The notes under the pieces: generated by a model | The model's database searches: none | The model's input: only the letters and a program-made list of their open reading frames with translations | Told to the model about the DNA's origin: nothing | Source: Miltoncostaea sp963770865 | GTDB lineage: Bacteria; Actinomycetota; Thermoleophilia; Miltoncostaeales; Miltoncostaeaceae | Direction: 5' to 3' | Length of the DNA stretch: 64,000 bases | Assembly: GCA_963770865.1 (NCBI GenBank) | Contig: CAVYRD010000012.1 | Location: 124,001 to 188,000 of the forward strand | Program-made: the position numbers and the translations under genes | In this document: piece after piece, positions 1 to 7,390 of the stretch | How the letters are laid out: every line of letters begins with the position of its first letter | Numbering within the stretch: position 1 is the first letter of the stretch

Positions 1-726
1 GTCAACGACCTCGCGGCCACCGGCGCCCGGCCGCTGGCGCTGCTCGACTGCCTGGTCTCCGGCGACCGGGCGACGGCCGCCGCTGTGCTGGAGGGACTGC
101 GCGCCGGGGCGGCCCTCTACGGCGTGCCCGTGGTCGGCGGCCACGCGACGGTCGACCCCCGCGCGTCGCCCGGGCTCTCGACCTTCGGCGTCGGCCGCGC
201 CCGCGCGCCGCTGGCCGCGCGCAACGCCCGGGCGGGCGACGCGGTCCACCTGGCGGCCTGCCTCGAGGGCGAGATGCTGGAGGGCGCCGAGGGGCGCTTC
301 TTCAGCCACCTGCGCGGCCCGCGGCGGGAGCGCGCGGCGGCCGACCTCGCCCTACTGGCCGAGGCCGCCGAGGCCGGCGAGGCCTGGGCCGCCCGCGACG
401 TCTCGATGCCGGGCGTCGTCGGGTCGCTGCTGCAGCTCTGCGAGAGCGCCGGGGGCCTCGGCTGCGCCCTCGACCTGGAGGCCCTGCCGGCCCCCCCGGG
501 CGTGGAGCTCGGCGAGTGGATCCTCGCCTTCCCGTCCTACGGGTTCCTGCTCGTGGGCGACACCGCGGGCCTGGCGCGCCGCTTCGGCGGCGCGGGCCTG
601 GCCTGCGCCCGCATCGGGACGCTCGACGCCACGGGCGTCCTACGCCTGGCGGCGGGCGGCCGCGAGGAGCCGGTGTGGGACCTCGCGCGCGAGGACCTCA
701 CCGGCCTGCGGCCGCCCGCCGCCTGA
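1..726 (+). CDS. AIR synthase-related protein, sll0787/NitF family, 5' end outside window
   Basis: The reading frame is open from base 1 and ends at TGA 724-726, so the N-terminus lies to the left. The first visible residues, VNDLAATGARPLALLD, match the PurM/AIR-synthase nucleotide-binding core. Further on RDVSMPGVVGSLLQL and WILAFPSYGFLL are typical of the sll0787 branch, which belongs to nitrogen-starvation (Nit1C) clusters together with a nitrilase, a radical SAM protein and a GNAT protein. Members resemble ATP-dependent PurM/SelD/ThiL enzymes, but the reaction is not established. Homologues of its usual partners lie at 9.8-13.5 kb on the other strand, so the cluster may be split or continue to the left. 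I am fairly sure of the family and cannot assign a substrate. Confidence 0.85.
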   Translation, partial: VNDLAATGARPLALLDCLVSGDRATAAAVLEGLRAGAALYGVPVVGGHATVDPRASPGLSTFGVGRARAPLAARNARAGDAVHLAACLEGEMLEGAEGRFFSHLRGPRRERAAADLALLAEAAEAGEAWAARDVSMPGVVGSLLQLCESAGGLGCALDLEALPAPPGVELGEWILAFPSYGFLLVGDTAGLARRFGGAGLACARIGTLDATGVLRLAAGGREEPVWDLAREDLTGLRPPAA

Positions 727-730
727 TGGC

Positions 731-1561
731 TCACGCCCGGGTGGCGACGATCTCCAGGTACTCGGCCGGGATCGCGACCGGCCCGCCCGTCCCGAGGCGG
801 TCGTGGCGTCGCACGAGGTCGTCCATGTCGGCCGCGAGCGCGCCCTCGCCGTCCGTCCCGACGGCCAGGAAGGCGGCCCGGGTCGGCCCGTACATCTCGC
901 GGAAGAACGTCGTGAAGTGCCGCGGGGAGTCGAAGCGGAAGGTGTAGTCGCGGCGGCGGAACGTCAGCTCGCTCACGCCCCCCGCGAAGAGGTCCCGGAT
1001 GTGGGCCTCGGTGCCCCAGAGGGTGGGCGGGGAGACGCCGGCCGGCGGCGGCACGTGGGCCCCGACGGTGCGCAGCAGGCCGCCGATGAAGCCCTCGGGC
1101 GTCCAGTTGGCCATGGCGATGGTGCCGCCGGGGCTGCAGACGCGCAGCATCTCGGCGGCGGTGCGGCCGTGGTCCGGCGCGAACATCGTGCCCACGGCCG
1201 AGATCACCGCGTCGAACTCCGCGTCGGCGAACGGCAGGTCCTGGGCGTCGCCCTCCACGAAGTCGATGTCGAAGCCCTCGGCCGCTGCCCGCCGCCGCCC
1301 GCGCTCGAGGAGGGACGGGACGTAGTCGAGCGACACGACCTCGGCGCCGCAGCGGGCGGCCGCGAGGGCGGTGTTGCCGCTGCCGCCCGCGACGTCGAGC
1401 ACCCGGGTGCCGGAGCGCAGGTCGGCGGCCTCGCAGAGGCGCTCGGAGATGAGCGGGATGCGCGCGGCGACGGCCGCGTAGTCGCCGCTCGCCCACACGC
1501 CCTGCTGGCGCAGGGTGATGGCGGGGTAGTCGGGGGTGACGGTGGCGGTGCTGGGGGGCAT
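731..1561 (-). CDS. class I SAM-dependent methyltransferase
   Basis: A 276-residue protein with a Rossmann methyltransferase fold. Motif I is VLDVAGGSGNTALAAA near residue 62, followed by an acidic residue in VVSLDYV and the motif IV-like DAVISAVGTMFAPDH. It resembles UbiE/ArsM-type small-molecule methyltransferases; the substrate is unknown. An ATG nine codons upstream (1588) exists, but the start at 1561 has an AGGAG six bases before it, so I prefer it. The gene is divergent from the TetR gene at 1645 and shares an 83-bp intergenic region with a large inverted repeat, which suggests TetR control. Its stop lies 5 bp from the end of the upstream + strand gene, so the two are tail to tail. Confidence 0.85.
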   Translation of the reverse strand: MPPSTATVTPDYPAITLRQQGVWASGDYAAVAARIPLISERLCEAADLRSGTRVLDVAGGSGNTALAAARCGAEVVSLDYVPSLLERGRRRAAAEGFDIDFVEGDAQDLPFADAEFDAVISAVGTMFAPDHGRTAAEMLRVCSPGGTIAMANWTPEGFIGGLLRTVGAHVPPPAGVSPPTLWGTEAHIRDLFAGGVSELTFRRRDYTFRFDSPRHFTTFFREMYGPTRAAFLAVGTDGEGALAADMDDLVRRHDRLGTGGPVAIPAEYLEIVATRA

Positions 1562-1583
1562 CAGGGGCTCCTGGTTCGTAATC

Positions 1584-1632
1584 AGCACGATCGTTCGTTC
1601 TAAGGTGGCGAGAGATTACGAACGATCGTGCT
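1584..1632. promoter_or_regulatory. TetR-type operator, 15-bp perfect inverted repeat
   Basis: AGCACGATCGTTCGT (1584-1598) is exactly mirrored by ACGAACGATCGTGCT (1618-1632) across a 19-bp spacer. The repeat fills the divergent region between the methyltransferase (start 1561) and the TetR gene (start 1645), so it can control both. Each arm contains the short palindrome ACGATCGT, so two repressor dimers may bind. The repeat is seen directly; its function is inferred from position. Confidence 0.75.
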
Positions 1633-1644
1633 AACTTGTCAAGC

Positions 1645-2649
1645 ATGAGCACGACGCCCACACGCAAGAGGCGTTCCGACGGCGAGCGCAGCCGCCGCGC
1701 GATCCTCCTGGCAGCGGCGCGGCTGGCCACCACCGAGGGCCTCGACGGCCTCACCATCGGGCGGCTCGCCGACGAGACCGGCATGAGCAAGAGCGGCCTG
1801 TTCGCGCACTTCGGCTCCAAGGAGGAGCTGCAGCTCGCGACGATCGGGATGGCGCAGGAGATCTTCGACGAGGACGTCCTCGCCCCGGCCCTCGCGTCCG
1901 AGGGCCGCGCCCGCGTGGAGGCGCTCTGCGAGCGGTTCCTCTCCCACGTCGACCGCTCGGTCTTCCCCGGCGGGTGCTTCTTCGCCTCGGCGGCGGCCGA
2001 GCTCGACACGCGGCCCGGACGCGTGCGCGATCGCGTGGTCGGCGTGCAGCGGGCGTGGACCGAGCTGATCGAGGACGCGCTGCGCGAGGCGCAGGACCGC
2101 GGCGAGATCGCCCGCGACGCCGACCGCGCCCAGCTCGGCTTCGAGGTCAACGCCCTGCTGGCGGAGGCGAACGGCCTGTTCGTCCTCTACGGCGAGTCCC
2201 GCTACATCGACATGGCGCGGCGCGGCATCGCCGACCGGCTGGACCGCGCCGCGGCCTACCAGCGGCCGGGCTCAGGCGGCGGCCGCAGCCCCGCCCAGCC
2301 CCAGGGCCCGCGCGCGGCGCGAGGTGACGCGAAGCCTCGGGGCCGTCGAGACGCCGAGCGCGCCCAGGGCGCCACGGCCAGTCTGAGCTGGACCGCCCCC
2401 CCGGGGCCCGGCCAGCTCGGCCCGGTGCTCGCGCAGCACCGCGCGGGCGCCTCGAGGGCGCGATCGAGCTGCTCCCCGGGCACGGCCCCGGGCCGCTCGG
2501 CGCCGCGGAGGGCGCCACCGGCGTCAACGACGACCACGGCGCAGTCGACGTCGAGGTCGTCGGCGAGGTCGATCGCCACGTTCAGGAGGGCGCGCACCTC
2601 GGTCGCGGTGAGCGTCCGTCGGCGCCGCTGGTGTCGCCAGTCTTCTTAA
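1645..2649 (+). CDS. TetR family transcriptional regulator (C-terminal boundary uncertain)
   Basis: The N-terminal helix-turn-helix is clear: ILLAAARLATTEGLDGLTIG and then MSKSGLFAHFGSKEEL around residues 20-60. A TetR_C-type ligand domain follows, with CFFASAAAELDTRPG. TetR proteins are usually about 200 residues, which would end near base 2270. The open frame instead runs to TAA 2647-2649 with an Arg/Pro/Ser-rich tail unlike any TetR domain, so a frameshift near 2265 probably removed the true stop. A TTG at 1636 is in frame; ATG 1645 is preferred. It is divergent from the methyltransferase and probably represses it, and itself, through the inverted repeat at 1584-1632. Confidence 0.85.
   Translation: MSTTPTRKRRSDGERSRRAILLAAARLATTEGLDGLTIGRLADETGMSKSGLFAHFGSKEELQLATIGMAQEIFDEDVLAPALASEGRARVEALCERFLSHVDRSVFPGGCFFASAAAELDTRPGRVRDRVVGVQRAWTELIEDALREAQDRGEIARDADRAQLGFEVNALLAEANGLFVLYGESRYIDMARRGIADRLDRAAAYQRPGSGGGRSPAQPQGPRAARGDAKPRGRRDAERAQGATASLSWTAPPGPGQLGPVLAQHRAGASRARSSCSPGTAPGRSAPRRAPPASTTTTAQSTSRSSARSIATFRRARTSVAVSVRRRRWCRQSS
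2272..2597 (-). other. possible small gene, frameshifted, unrecognised
   Basis: On the minus strand a GTG at 2597 opens a stretch beginning VRALLNVAIDLADDL, followed by VDCAVVVVDAGG, which has protein-like composition. A frameshift near 2440 would join it to a tail reading GVSTAPRLRVTSRRARALGL and a TGA at 2272. No family is recognised. The region overlaps the doubtful C-terminal tail of the TetR frame, and only one of the two can be real here. The CRP-like palindrome at 2714-2729 lies upstream of it. Confidence 0.3.
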
Positions 2650-2713
2650 GCATGAGCGATGTTTATCAGCCCGATAAGCGAAGCGACGCCCAAAGTCGTT
2701 CCCGCCGCGACGA

Positions 2714-2729
2714 TGTGAGGTCGCTCACA
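2714..2729. promoter_or_regulatory. CRP/FNR-type palindrome
   Basis: TGTGA-GGTCGC-TCACA is an exact TGTGA-N6-TCACA site, the consensus of CRP-family regulators. It overlaps the stop codon of the Rrf2 gene (2725-2727) and lies about 115 bp upstream of the doubtful minus-strand gene starting at 2597. The site is exact in sequence, but no target promoter is visible. Confidence 0.4.
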
Positions 2730-3198
2730 CCGGGTCAGTGGGAGCGCCAGGCGTCCGGGGCGTCACCAGGGGACGGACGGCGGCGGGCAGCTCGCCCGTG
2801 AGGAGGTCGGCGAGGGTGATCTCCTCCAGCACGGCCCGCAGGTTGACGCGCACCGCGATCCAGACGTCGCGCAGGGGGCGGGCCCGGCCGGCGTAGTCCA
2901 GGTCGTCGGGCCGGGCGCCGCGCACGCTGGCGAGGGGCGCGTCGAGGGCGCGGATGATCTCGGCGAGGCGGATGCCCGACGGCGGCCGCGCGAGACGGAA
3001 GCCCCCCTGCTGGCCGCGCACGCTGCGCACGAGGCCGGCGCGCTTCAGCTCCAGCAGGATGTTCTCGAGGAACGCGACCGGGATGTGCTGCGCCGCGCCG
3101 ATCTGGTCGCGCTTCACGGGCGCGTCGGATTCCTCCTCGAGCGCGGCCAGCTCGATGAGGGCCCGGATGCCGTAGTCGGCCTTGGCGGAGACCCGCAT
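2725..3198 (-). CDS. Rrf2 family transcriptional regulator, cysteine-free (CymR-like)
   Basis: A 157-residue Rrf2-type winged helix regulator. It begins MRVSAKADYGIRALIELA, has IPVAFLENILLELKRAGLV in the recognition region, and the wing reads RGQQGGFRLARP. There is no cysteine anywhere, so it cannot bind the iron-sulfur cluster of IscR or NsrR. In this it resembles CymR, the sulfur-metabolism Rrf2 regulator of Bacillus. It precedes two flavin reductases and the Sfn-type sulfonate/sulfone genes, so control of sulfur scavenging is a reasonable inference. The start ATG at 3198 has no strong ribosome site. Its last codons overlap a CRP-like palindrome. Confidence 0.85.
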   Translation of the reverse strand: MRVSAKADYGIRALIELAALEEESDAPVKRDQIGAAQHIPVAFLENILLELKRAGLVRSVRGQQGGFRLARPPSGIRLAEIIRALDAPLASVRGARPDDLDYAGRARPLRDVWIAVRVNLRAVLEEITLADLLTGELPAAVRPLVTPRTPGAPTDPV

Positions 3199-3231
3199 GG
3201 GGGGATTCTGCCCGCCGGCGCGGACGGGCGC

Positions 3232-3828
3232 TCACGCGGGCCGTGCGGTGAGGGGCGCCGGGCCGAGCGGGGCCGCGGCGGCGAGGGCGGCCGCGAGGCG
3301 CGCGACCGCGTCCACGAGCGCGTCGAGGCGGCCCTCCGCGCCGGCGCGGGCGTGCCGCCGGCGAAGCGGCCGAGGTGAGGTACGGGGCCGTCGGGGCGCG
3401 ACCGCGCCGAAGAAGGCGAGGACGTCGCGCAGGTGGCGCTCGGCGCCCAGGTAGTGGTGGTCGCCGGCGCCCATGGCGACGAGGCCGACGGGCGTGTCGC
3501 GCAGGGCCTCCACCGGGACGTGGTCGAGCAGGTTCTTCAGCACTCCCGTCATCGAGCCGCGGTAGACCGGGGTGGCGAGGATCACGGCGTCGGCCGCGGC
3601 GAGCGCGCCGACCACGGCGGCGGTGTCATCGCCCTCGCGGGGCGCCGCGCCGGCGGGGCCGATGCGCACCGCCGCCAGGTCGAGGAGCGTCACCGAGCCG
3701 ATGCCCGGGCGCACCGCCGCGCGGTCCACGGCCTCCTCCACGGCCCGCGAGAGCCGTCCCGGGGGGGTGGCGCTGCCGAGCACCACGACGAGCGCGAGCG
3801 GCGGCGCGGTGTGGGGGGTCTTATCCAT
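3232..3828 (-). CDS. NAD(P)H-dependent FMN reductase (SsuE/SfnF type), frameshifts near the C-terminus
   Basis: The flavodoxin-like fold begins LALVVVLGSATPPGRLSRAV, and ILATPVYRGSMTGVLKNLLD is the FMN-binding signature of the SsuE/MsuE family. Such enzymes reduce FMN with NAD(P)H for two-component monooxygenases. Between about 3370 and 3420 the frame reads as an Arg/Pro-rich run, while an alternative frame gives PYLTSAAS as expected for the family. A pair of compensating indels is likely. A TTG at 3837 is in frame, but ATG 3828 is the better start. It is divergent from the flavin reductase at 3870 and presumably feeds FMNH2 to SfnG and the SfnC-like enzyme. Confidence 0.8.
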   Translation of the reverse strand: MDKTPHTAPPLALVVVLGSATPPGRLSRAVEEAVDRAAVRPGIGSVTLLDLAAVRIGPAGAAPREGDDTAAVVGALAAADAVILATPVYRGSMTGVLKNLLDHVPVEALRDTPVGLVAMGAGDHHYLGAERHLRDVLAFFGAVAPRRPRTSPRPLRRRHARAGAEGRLDALVDAVARLAAALAAAAPLGPAPLTARPA

Positions 3829-3861
3829 TGTTGACAATCCTGATCGAGTTTTGCGTATATG
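3827..3861 (+). promoter_or_regulatory. promoter with overlapping operator, probably leaderless mRNA
   Basis: TTGACA (3831-3836) and TATATG (3856-3861) form a -35/-10 pair with a 19-bp spacer. Transcription would begin near 3868, only a base or two before the ATG at 3870, so the mRNA should be leaderless. The -35 box is embedded in the inverted repeat ATTGT-TG-ACAAT (3827-3838), a plausible repressor site that also covers the start of the divergent FMN reductase. The Rrf2 protein is the obvious candidate regulator. Confidence 0.55.
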
Positions 3862-3869
3862 CTCGCATC

Positions 3870-4471
3870 ATGACATCCACCGCCCTCCGCACACCCCTCC
3901 GCGCCCTGCCCGGCGACGGCGCGCCCGGCGTCCCGCCGGCGCTCCTGCGCCGCGCGATGGGCCACTTCGCCACCGGCGTCACGGTGGTCACCGCCATCGA
4001 CCGCGACGGCGCCGCGTTCGGCACGACGGCCAACTCGGTCGCCTCCGTGTCCCTCGATCCACCCCTCCTGCTGGTCTGCCTGCGCCACGAGTCGGAGACG
4101 CTCGCGGCCATCCGCGACGCGGGCCGCTTCGGCGTCAACCTGTTGCGGGCCGACCAGCGCCAGCCTGTCCGACGGCTTCGCCCGGCCGTCGGACTCCGCC
4201 ACCTGGCGCGGCGTGCGCCACCGCGTTCGCGACGGCGTCGTCGTGCTCGACGACGCGCTCGCCGCGCTCGAGTGCGCGCTGCACGACACGCCCCACGGTG
4301 GCGACGACGCGATCGTCGTGGGGCGCGTCACGGCGGCCGACCACGCCCACGACGGGCACGAGCCGCTGCTCTTCTATCGCGGGGCCTACACCGCCTCGAG
4401 CGGGAGGCGGCCCCGCCGCCGCCGGCGGCGCCGACCGTGGCCCTGCCTCGGCGCTCGGCGACTGCGGATGA
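3870..4471 (+). CDS. flavin reductase domain protein (HpaC/DIM6 type), two frameshifts
   Basis: The flavin-binding domain reads RRAMGHFATGVTVVTAIDRD, then GTTANSVASVSLDPPLLLVC and GRFGVNLL. Near 4160 the frame shifts, and the protein continues SDGFARPSDSATWRGV and ending LFYRGAYT. A second shift near 4395 leads to a proline-rich tail and the TGA at 4469-4471. This family reduces free flavin for partner monooxygenases. It is the first gene of the + strand sulfur block and sits directly behind the promoter at 3831-3861. The shifts look like sequencing errors because conserved sequence continues across them. Confidence 0.75.
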
Positions 4472-4900
4472 CCCCGCTCGCGCCGGACGACGACGGCCGC
4501 GTGAGCGTCGCGGTAGCGTCGGCGAGCCCGAGGGCGTGGACGGGGCGCTCGTCTACCTGCACCGCGGCTGCCGGCTGGGCGACGTCCTCGGCAGGGCGGT
4601 CTGCGCCGGCCGGGCGAGGCTGCGCGCCGCCTGGAGCGTATGGGCGCCGAGGGGCCGGGCGTCGTCGTCTACCACCGCTCGGCCGACGGCATCGCCACCT
4701 GCTGCGCGACGGACGGCGCCGGGGACCCGTCGCCGACACCCGACGAGATCGCCGCCGTGCACCGCGCGGCGCGCGCGCTCGACCTGCGCGAGGTCCGCCT
4801 CATCGGCGGGCCCGACGAGGGGCGGGCCCTGGCCGAGGCCGGGCTGCGCGTCTCCGCGCTCATACCGTCACACGATCCGAGGAGAACCGATGTCCCCTGA
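4468..4900 (+). CDS. stand-alone RibA-like (GTP cyclohydrolase II-like) domain, two frameshifts
   Basis: The start ATG overlaps the previous stop. With shifts near 4520 and 4635 the protein reads DGALVYLHRGCRLGDVLGRA, then GAEGPGVVVYHRSADG, then VRLIGGPDEGRALAEAGLRV. These align in order with the GTP cyclohydrolase II segments around the zinc cysteines, the catalytic arginine loop and the C-terminal VRLLTNNP. The first Cys-x10-Cys spacing is kept, but the third zinc cysteine is Gly and the usual RQEGRG loop is changed, so activity is doubtful. At about 140 residues it is shorter than RibA. It lies among flavin-dependent enzymes, so a role in flavin supply or sensing is inferred. Confidence 0.6.
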
Positions 4901-6142
4901 CGCCGAGAGCCGCGCGGGCGCCGCCCTGCTGGAGCGCCCCGCCGGAGCGGGCGCGTCCGGCGCCTCCCCTGAGGCGGTGGCCGAGGTGCTGGCCGTCGCC
5001 GACCGGGTGGCCCACGAGCTGCGCGCCACCGCCGCCGAGCGCGACCGCGCCAACCGCACCCCCCGCGACGAGATCGCGCTGCTGCGCGAGAACGACCTGC
5101 TGCAGGTTCAGGAGCCCGTCGGGTACGGCGGCCGCGGGTTCAACCTGGCCCAGGCCCACCAGGTCACCCGCCGCATCGCGCGCGGCGACACGTCGATCGC
5201 CCACCTGATCGGCTACCACTTCGCCCAGACCCGGGTGGCGCAGCTCTTCGGCACGGCCGAGCAGGCCGACGCCCTCTCGCGCCGCAACGGCGAGGAGCGC
5301 CTCTTCTGGGGCGGTGTCCAGAACCCGCGCGGCGGATCCGATCTCGTGCTGACCCGCGACGGTGACGACTTCCTGCTGAACGGCCACCGCACCTTCGCCA
5401 GCGGCGCGAGCGTCGGCGACCAGCTCTCGGTGCTCACGGTGTTCGAGGGGCGCCTTCAGCTCGTGTCGATCTCCGGCGGCCGCGAGGGCTGCGGCGATCT
5501 CGGAAACTGGGACAACATCGGCCAGCGGCTCACCGACTCCGGCGGCGTGCAGTTCGAGGACGTCCGCGTGCACCGGTCCGAGGTGCTCGGCGAGGACCCG
5601 GACGCCGGCCACCCCTTCACGCCCTACCAGACGCTCGTGACCCCCCACTGGCAGCTCGCCTTCGTGAACTTCTACGTCGGCACGGCCGAGGGGGCGATCC
5701 CGAGGCGCTCGAGTGGACGCGCACCAACGCGAGCCCGTGGGAGACCTCGGGCGTCGAGCGCGCGGCCGACGACGCGTACATCCTCGAGACCGTCGGCGAG
5801 ATCGTCAGCGAGGTGCGGGCCGCCGCCCTGCTGGCCGACCGCGCCGGCGACGCGATCCAGTGGGCGCTCGACATCGGCCCGTCGCTCACCGCCGAGCAGC
5901 GCGCCGAGGCCGCCGTGGCCCTCTACGAAGCGAAGTACCTCAGCACCAAGGTCGCGCTCGACGCCACCAGCCGCCTGTTCGAGATCCAGGGCGCCCGCGC
6001 CACGACCACCGAGTACGGGTTCGACCGCCACTGGCGCAACATCCGCACCCACACCCTGCACGACCCCGTGGCCTACAAGGCGCGCGAGGTCGGCGACTGG
6101 GCGCTCAACCGCCGCGGCCCGGAGTTCTCCCTCTACCGGTAG
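4890..6142 (+). CDS. acyl-CoA dehydrogenase-fold flavin monooxygenase (SfnC/DszC-like), one frameshift
   Basis: ATG 4890 follows AGGAG and overlaps the previous gene's stop. The N-terminal helical domain includes VGYGGRGFNLAQAHQVTRRI and RGDTSIAHLIGYH. The middle has WGGVQNPRGGSDLVLTRDG and FASGASVGDQLSVLTVF. A shift near 5700 leads to the C-terminal domain with LFEIQGARATTTEYGFDRHW and RNIRTHTLHDPVAYKAREVG, characteristic of DszC/SfnC-type monooxygenases rather than true acyl-CoA dehydrogenases. About 418 residues in total, normal length. These enzymes use reduced flavin and oxygen on organosulfur compounds. The neighbouring sfnG and sfnB homologues support that role. Confidence 0.85.
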
Positions 6143-6156
6143 CCCGCCGGGCCCCG

Positions 6157-6188
6157 CGGGGCGCGCCGTCCCCCTTCGGCGCGCCCCG
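6157..6188. terminator. strong GC hairpin between the SfnC-like gene and sfnG
   Basis: CGGGGCGCGCCG (6157-6168) pairs perfectly with CGGCGCGCCCCG (6177-6188) around an 8-base loop. No T-run follows, so it could be an attenuator or an mRNA-stabilising intercistronic structure rather than a classical terminator. Confidence 0.5.
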
Positions 6189-6232
6189 CCACGGGCCACC
6201 CCCGATCCCGTCCGAGAAGGAGACCGCCCACC

Positions 6233-7390
6233 ATGCCCCAGGCCGATCGCACGGCCGAACCCCTCCGCTTCGCCTACTGGGTGCCCAACGTCAGCGGGGG
6301 GCTCGTCACCAGCACCATCGAGCAGCGCACCGACTGGAGCTTCGAGTACAAGCGCGAGCTCGCCCGCACGGCCGAGCGCGTCGGCTTCGAGTACGCGCTC
6401 AGCCAGGTGCGCTACACGGCGAGCTACGGCGCCGAGTTCCAGCACGAGTCCACCAGCTTCAGCCTCGCGCTGCTGCTCGCCACCGAGCGCCTGAAGCTGA
6501 TCGCCGCGATCCACCCGGGGCTCTGGCACCCGGGCGTCCTCGCGAAGTGGATCGCCACCGCCGACCATCTCTCCGGCGGCCGCGTCGCGGTCAACGTCGT
6601 GAGCGGGTGGTTCAAGGACGAGTTCACGCAGCTGGGCGAGCCGTGGCTCGAGCACGACGAGCGCTACCGCCGCAGCGACGAGTTCATCCGGGTCCTGCGG
6701 AGCATCTGGACCGAGGACGGCGCCGAGCTGGCCGGCGACTTCTACCGCATCCACCGCTTCACGCTGAAGCCCAAGCCGCTCTCGTGGGAGGGCCGGCCCC
6801 ACCCCGAGATCTTCCAGGGGGGCAACTCGACGGCCGCGCGCCAGAACGGCGGGCGCCTGTCGGACTGGTACTTCTCCAACGGCAAGTCGTTCGAGGGCGT
6901 GCAGGAGCAGCTCGCCGATCTGCGTGCGATCGCCGCCGACGCCGGCCGGGCGCACGGGCCGCGGTTCGGCCTGAACGGCTTCATCATCGTGCGCGACACG
7001 GAGACGGAGGCCCACGACGTGCTGCGAGAGATCATCGCCAAGGCGCACGTCGAGGCGGTCGAGGGCTTCGGCGCGGCCGTGAAGCAGGCCGGGCAGTCAA
7101 CCTCCGACGCGCGCGGCATGTGGGCCGACTCCTCGTTCGAGGACCTCGTGCAGTACAACGACGGCTTCCGGACGAAGCTGATCGGCACGCCCGAGCAGGT
7201 CGCCGAGCGCATCGTGGCCTACGAGCGGATCGGCGTGGACCTGATCCTCGGCGGGTTCCTGCACTATCAGGAGGAGCTCGAGCGCTTCGGCCGCGAGGTG
7301 ATTCCGATCGTGCGCGAGCTCGAGGTGCGCGACGGCCTCGACCCCGCCCTGGTGCCGGCCGTGCCCGTCCTGGCCCATGTCAACGCTTAG
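6233..7390 (+). CDS. sfnG: dimethylsulfone monooxygenase SfnG
   Basis: A 385-residue luciferase-like FMNH2-dependent monooxygenase. The start FAYWVPNVSGGLVTS, then YALSQVRYTASYGAE, FQHESTSFSLAL, INVVSGWF-type AVNVVSGWFKDEFTQLGE and FEDLVQYNDGFRTKLIGTP are the SfnG signature, not that of SsuD. SfnG converts dimethyl sulfone with FMNH2 and O2 to methanesulfinate and formaldehyde. It needs a separate flavin reductase, supplied here at 3232-3828 or 3870-4471. AAGGAG precedes the ATG. The gene has no frameshift and full family length. It is flanked by SfnC-like and SfnB-like genes, as in other sulfone-utilisation loci. Confidence 0.92.
   Translation: MPQADRTAEPLRFAYWVPNVSGGLVTSTIEQRTDWSFEYKRELARTAERVGFEYALSQVRYTASYGAEFQHESTSFSLALLLATERLKLIAAIHPGLWHPGVLAKWIATADHLSGGRVAVNVVSGWFKDEFTQLGEPWLEHDERYRRSDEFIRVLRSIWTEDGAELAGDFYRIHRFTLKPKPLSWEGRPHPEIFQGGNSTAARQNGGRLSDWYFSNGKSFEGVQEQLADLRAIAADAGRAHGPRFGLNGFIIVRDTETEAHDVLREIIAKAHVEAVEGFGAAVKQAGQSTSDARGMWADSSFEDLVQYNDGFRTKLIGTPEQVAERIVAYERIGVDLILGGFLHYQEELERFGREVIPIVRELEVRDGLDPALVPAVPVLAHVNA

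Noticed and set aside
2647..2677. A second sigma-28-like site (TAAGCATG ... CCCGATAA)
   Set aside because: The spacer is 15 bp rather than 11 and the -10 has a mismatch; no gene follows on that strand.
3375..6494. A 1039-codon + strand frame
   Set aside because: It only strings together pieces of the flavin reductase, RibA-like and SfnC-like genes with antisense and out-of-frame Arg/Pro-rich sequence. High GC gives long open shadows.
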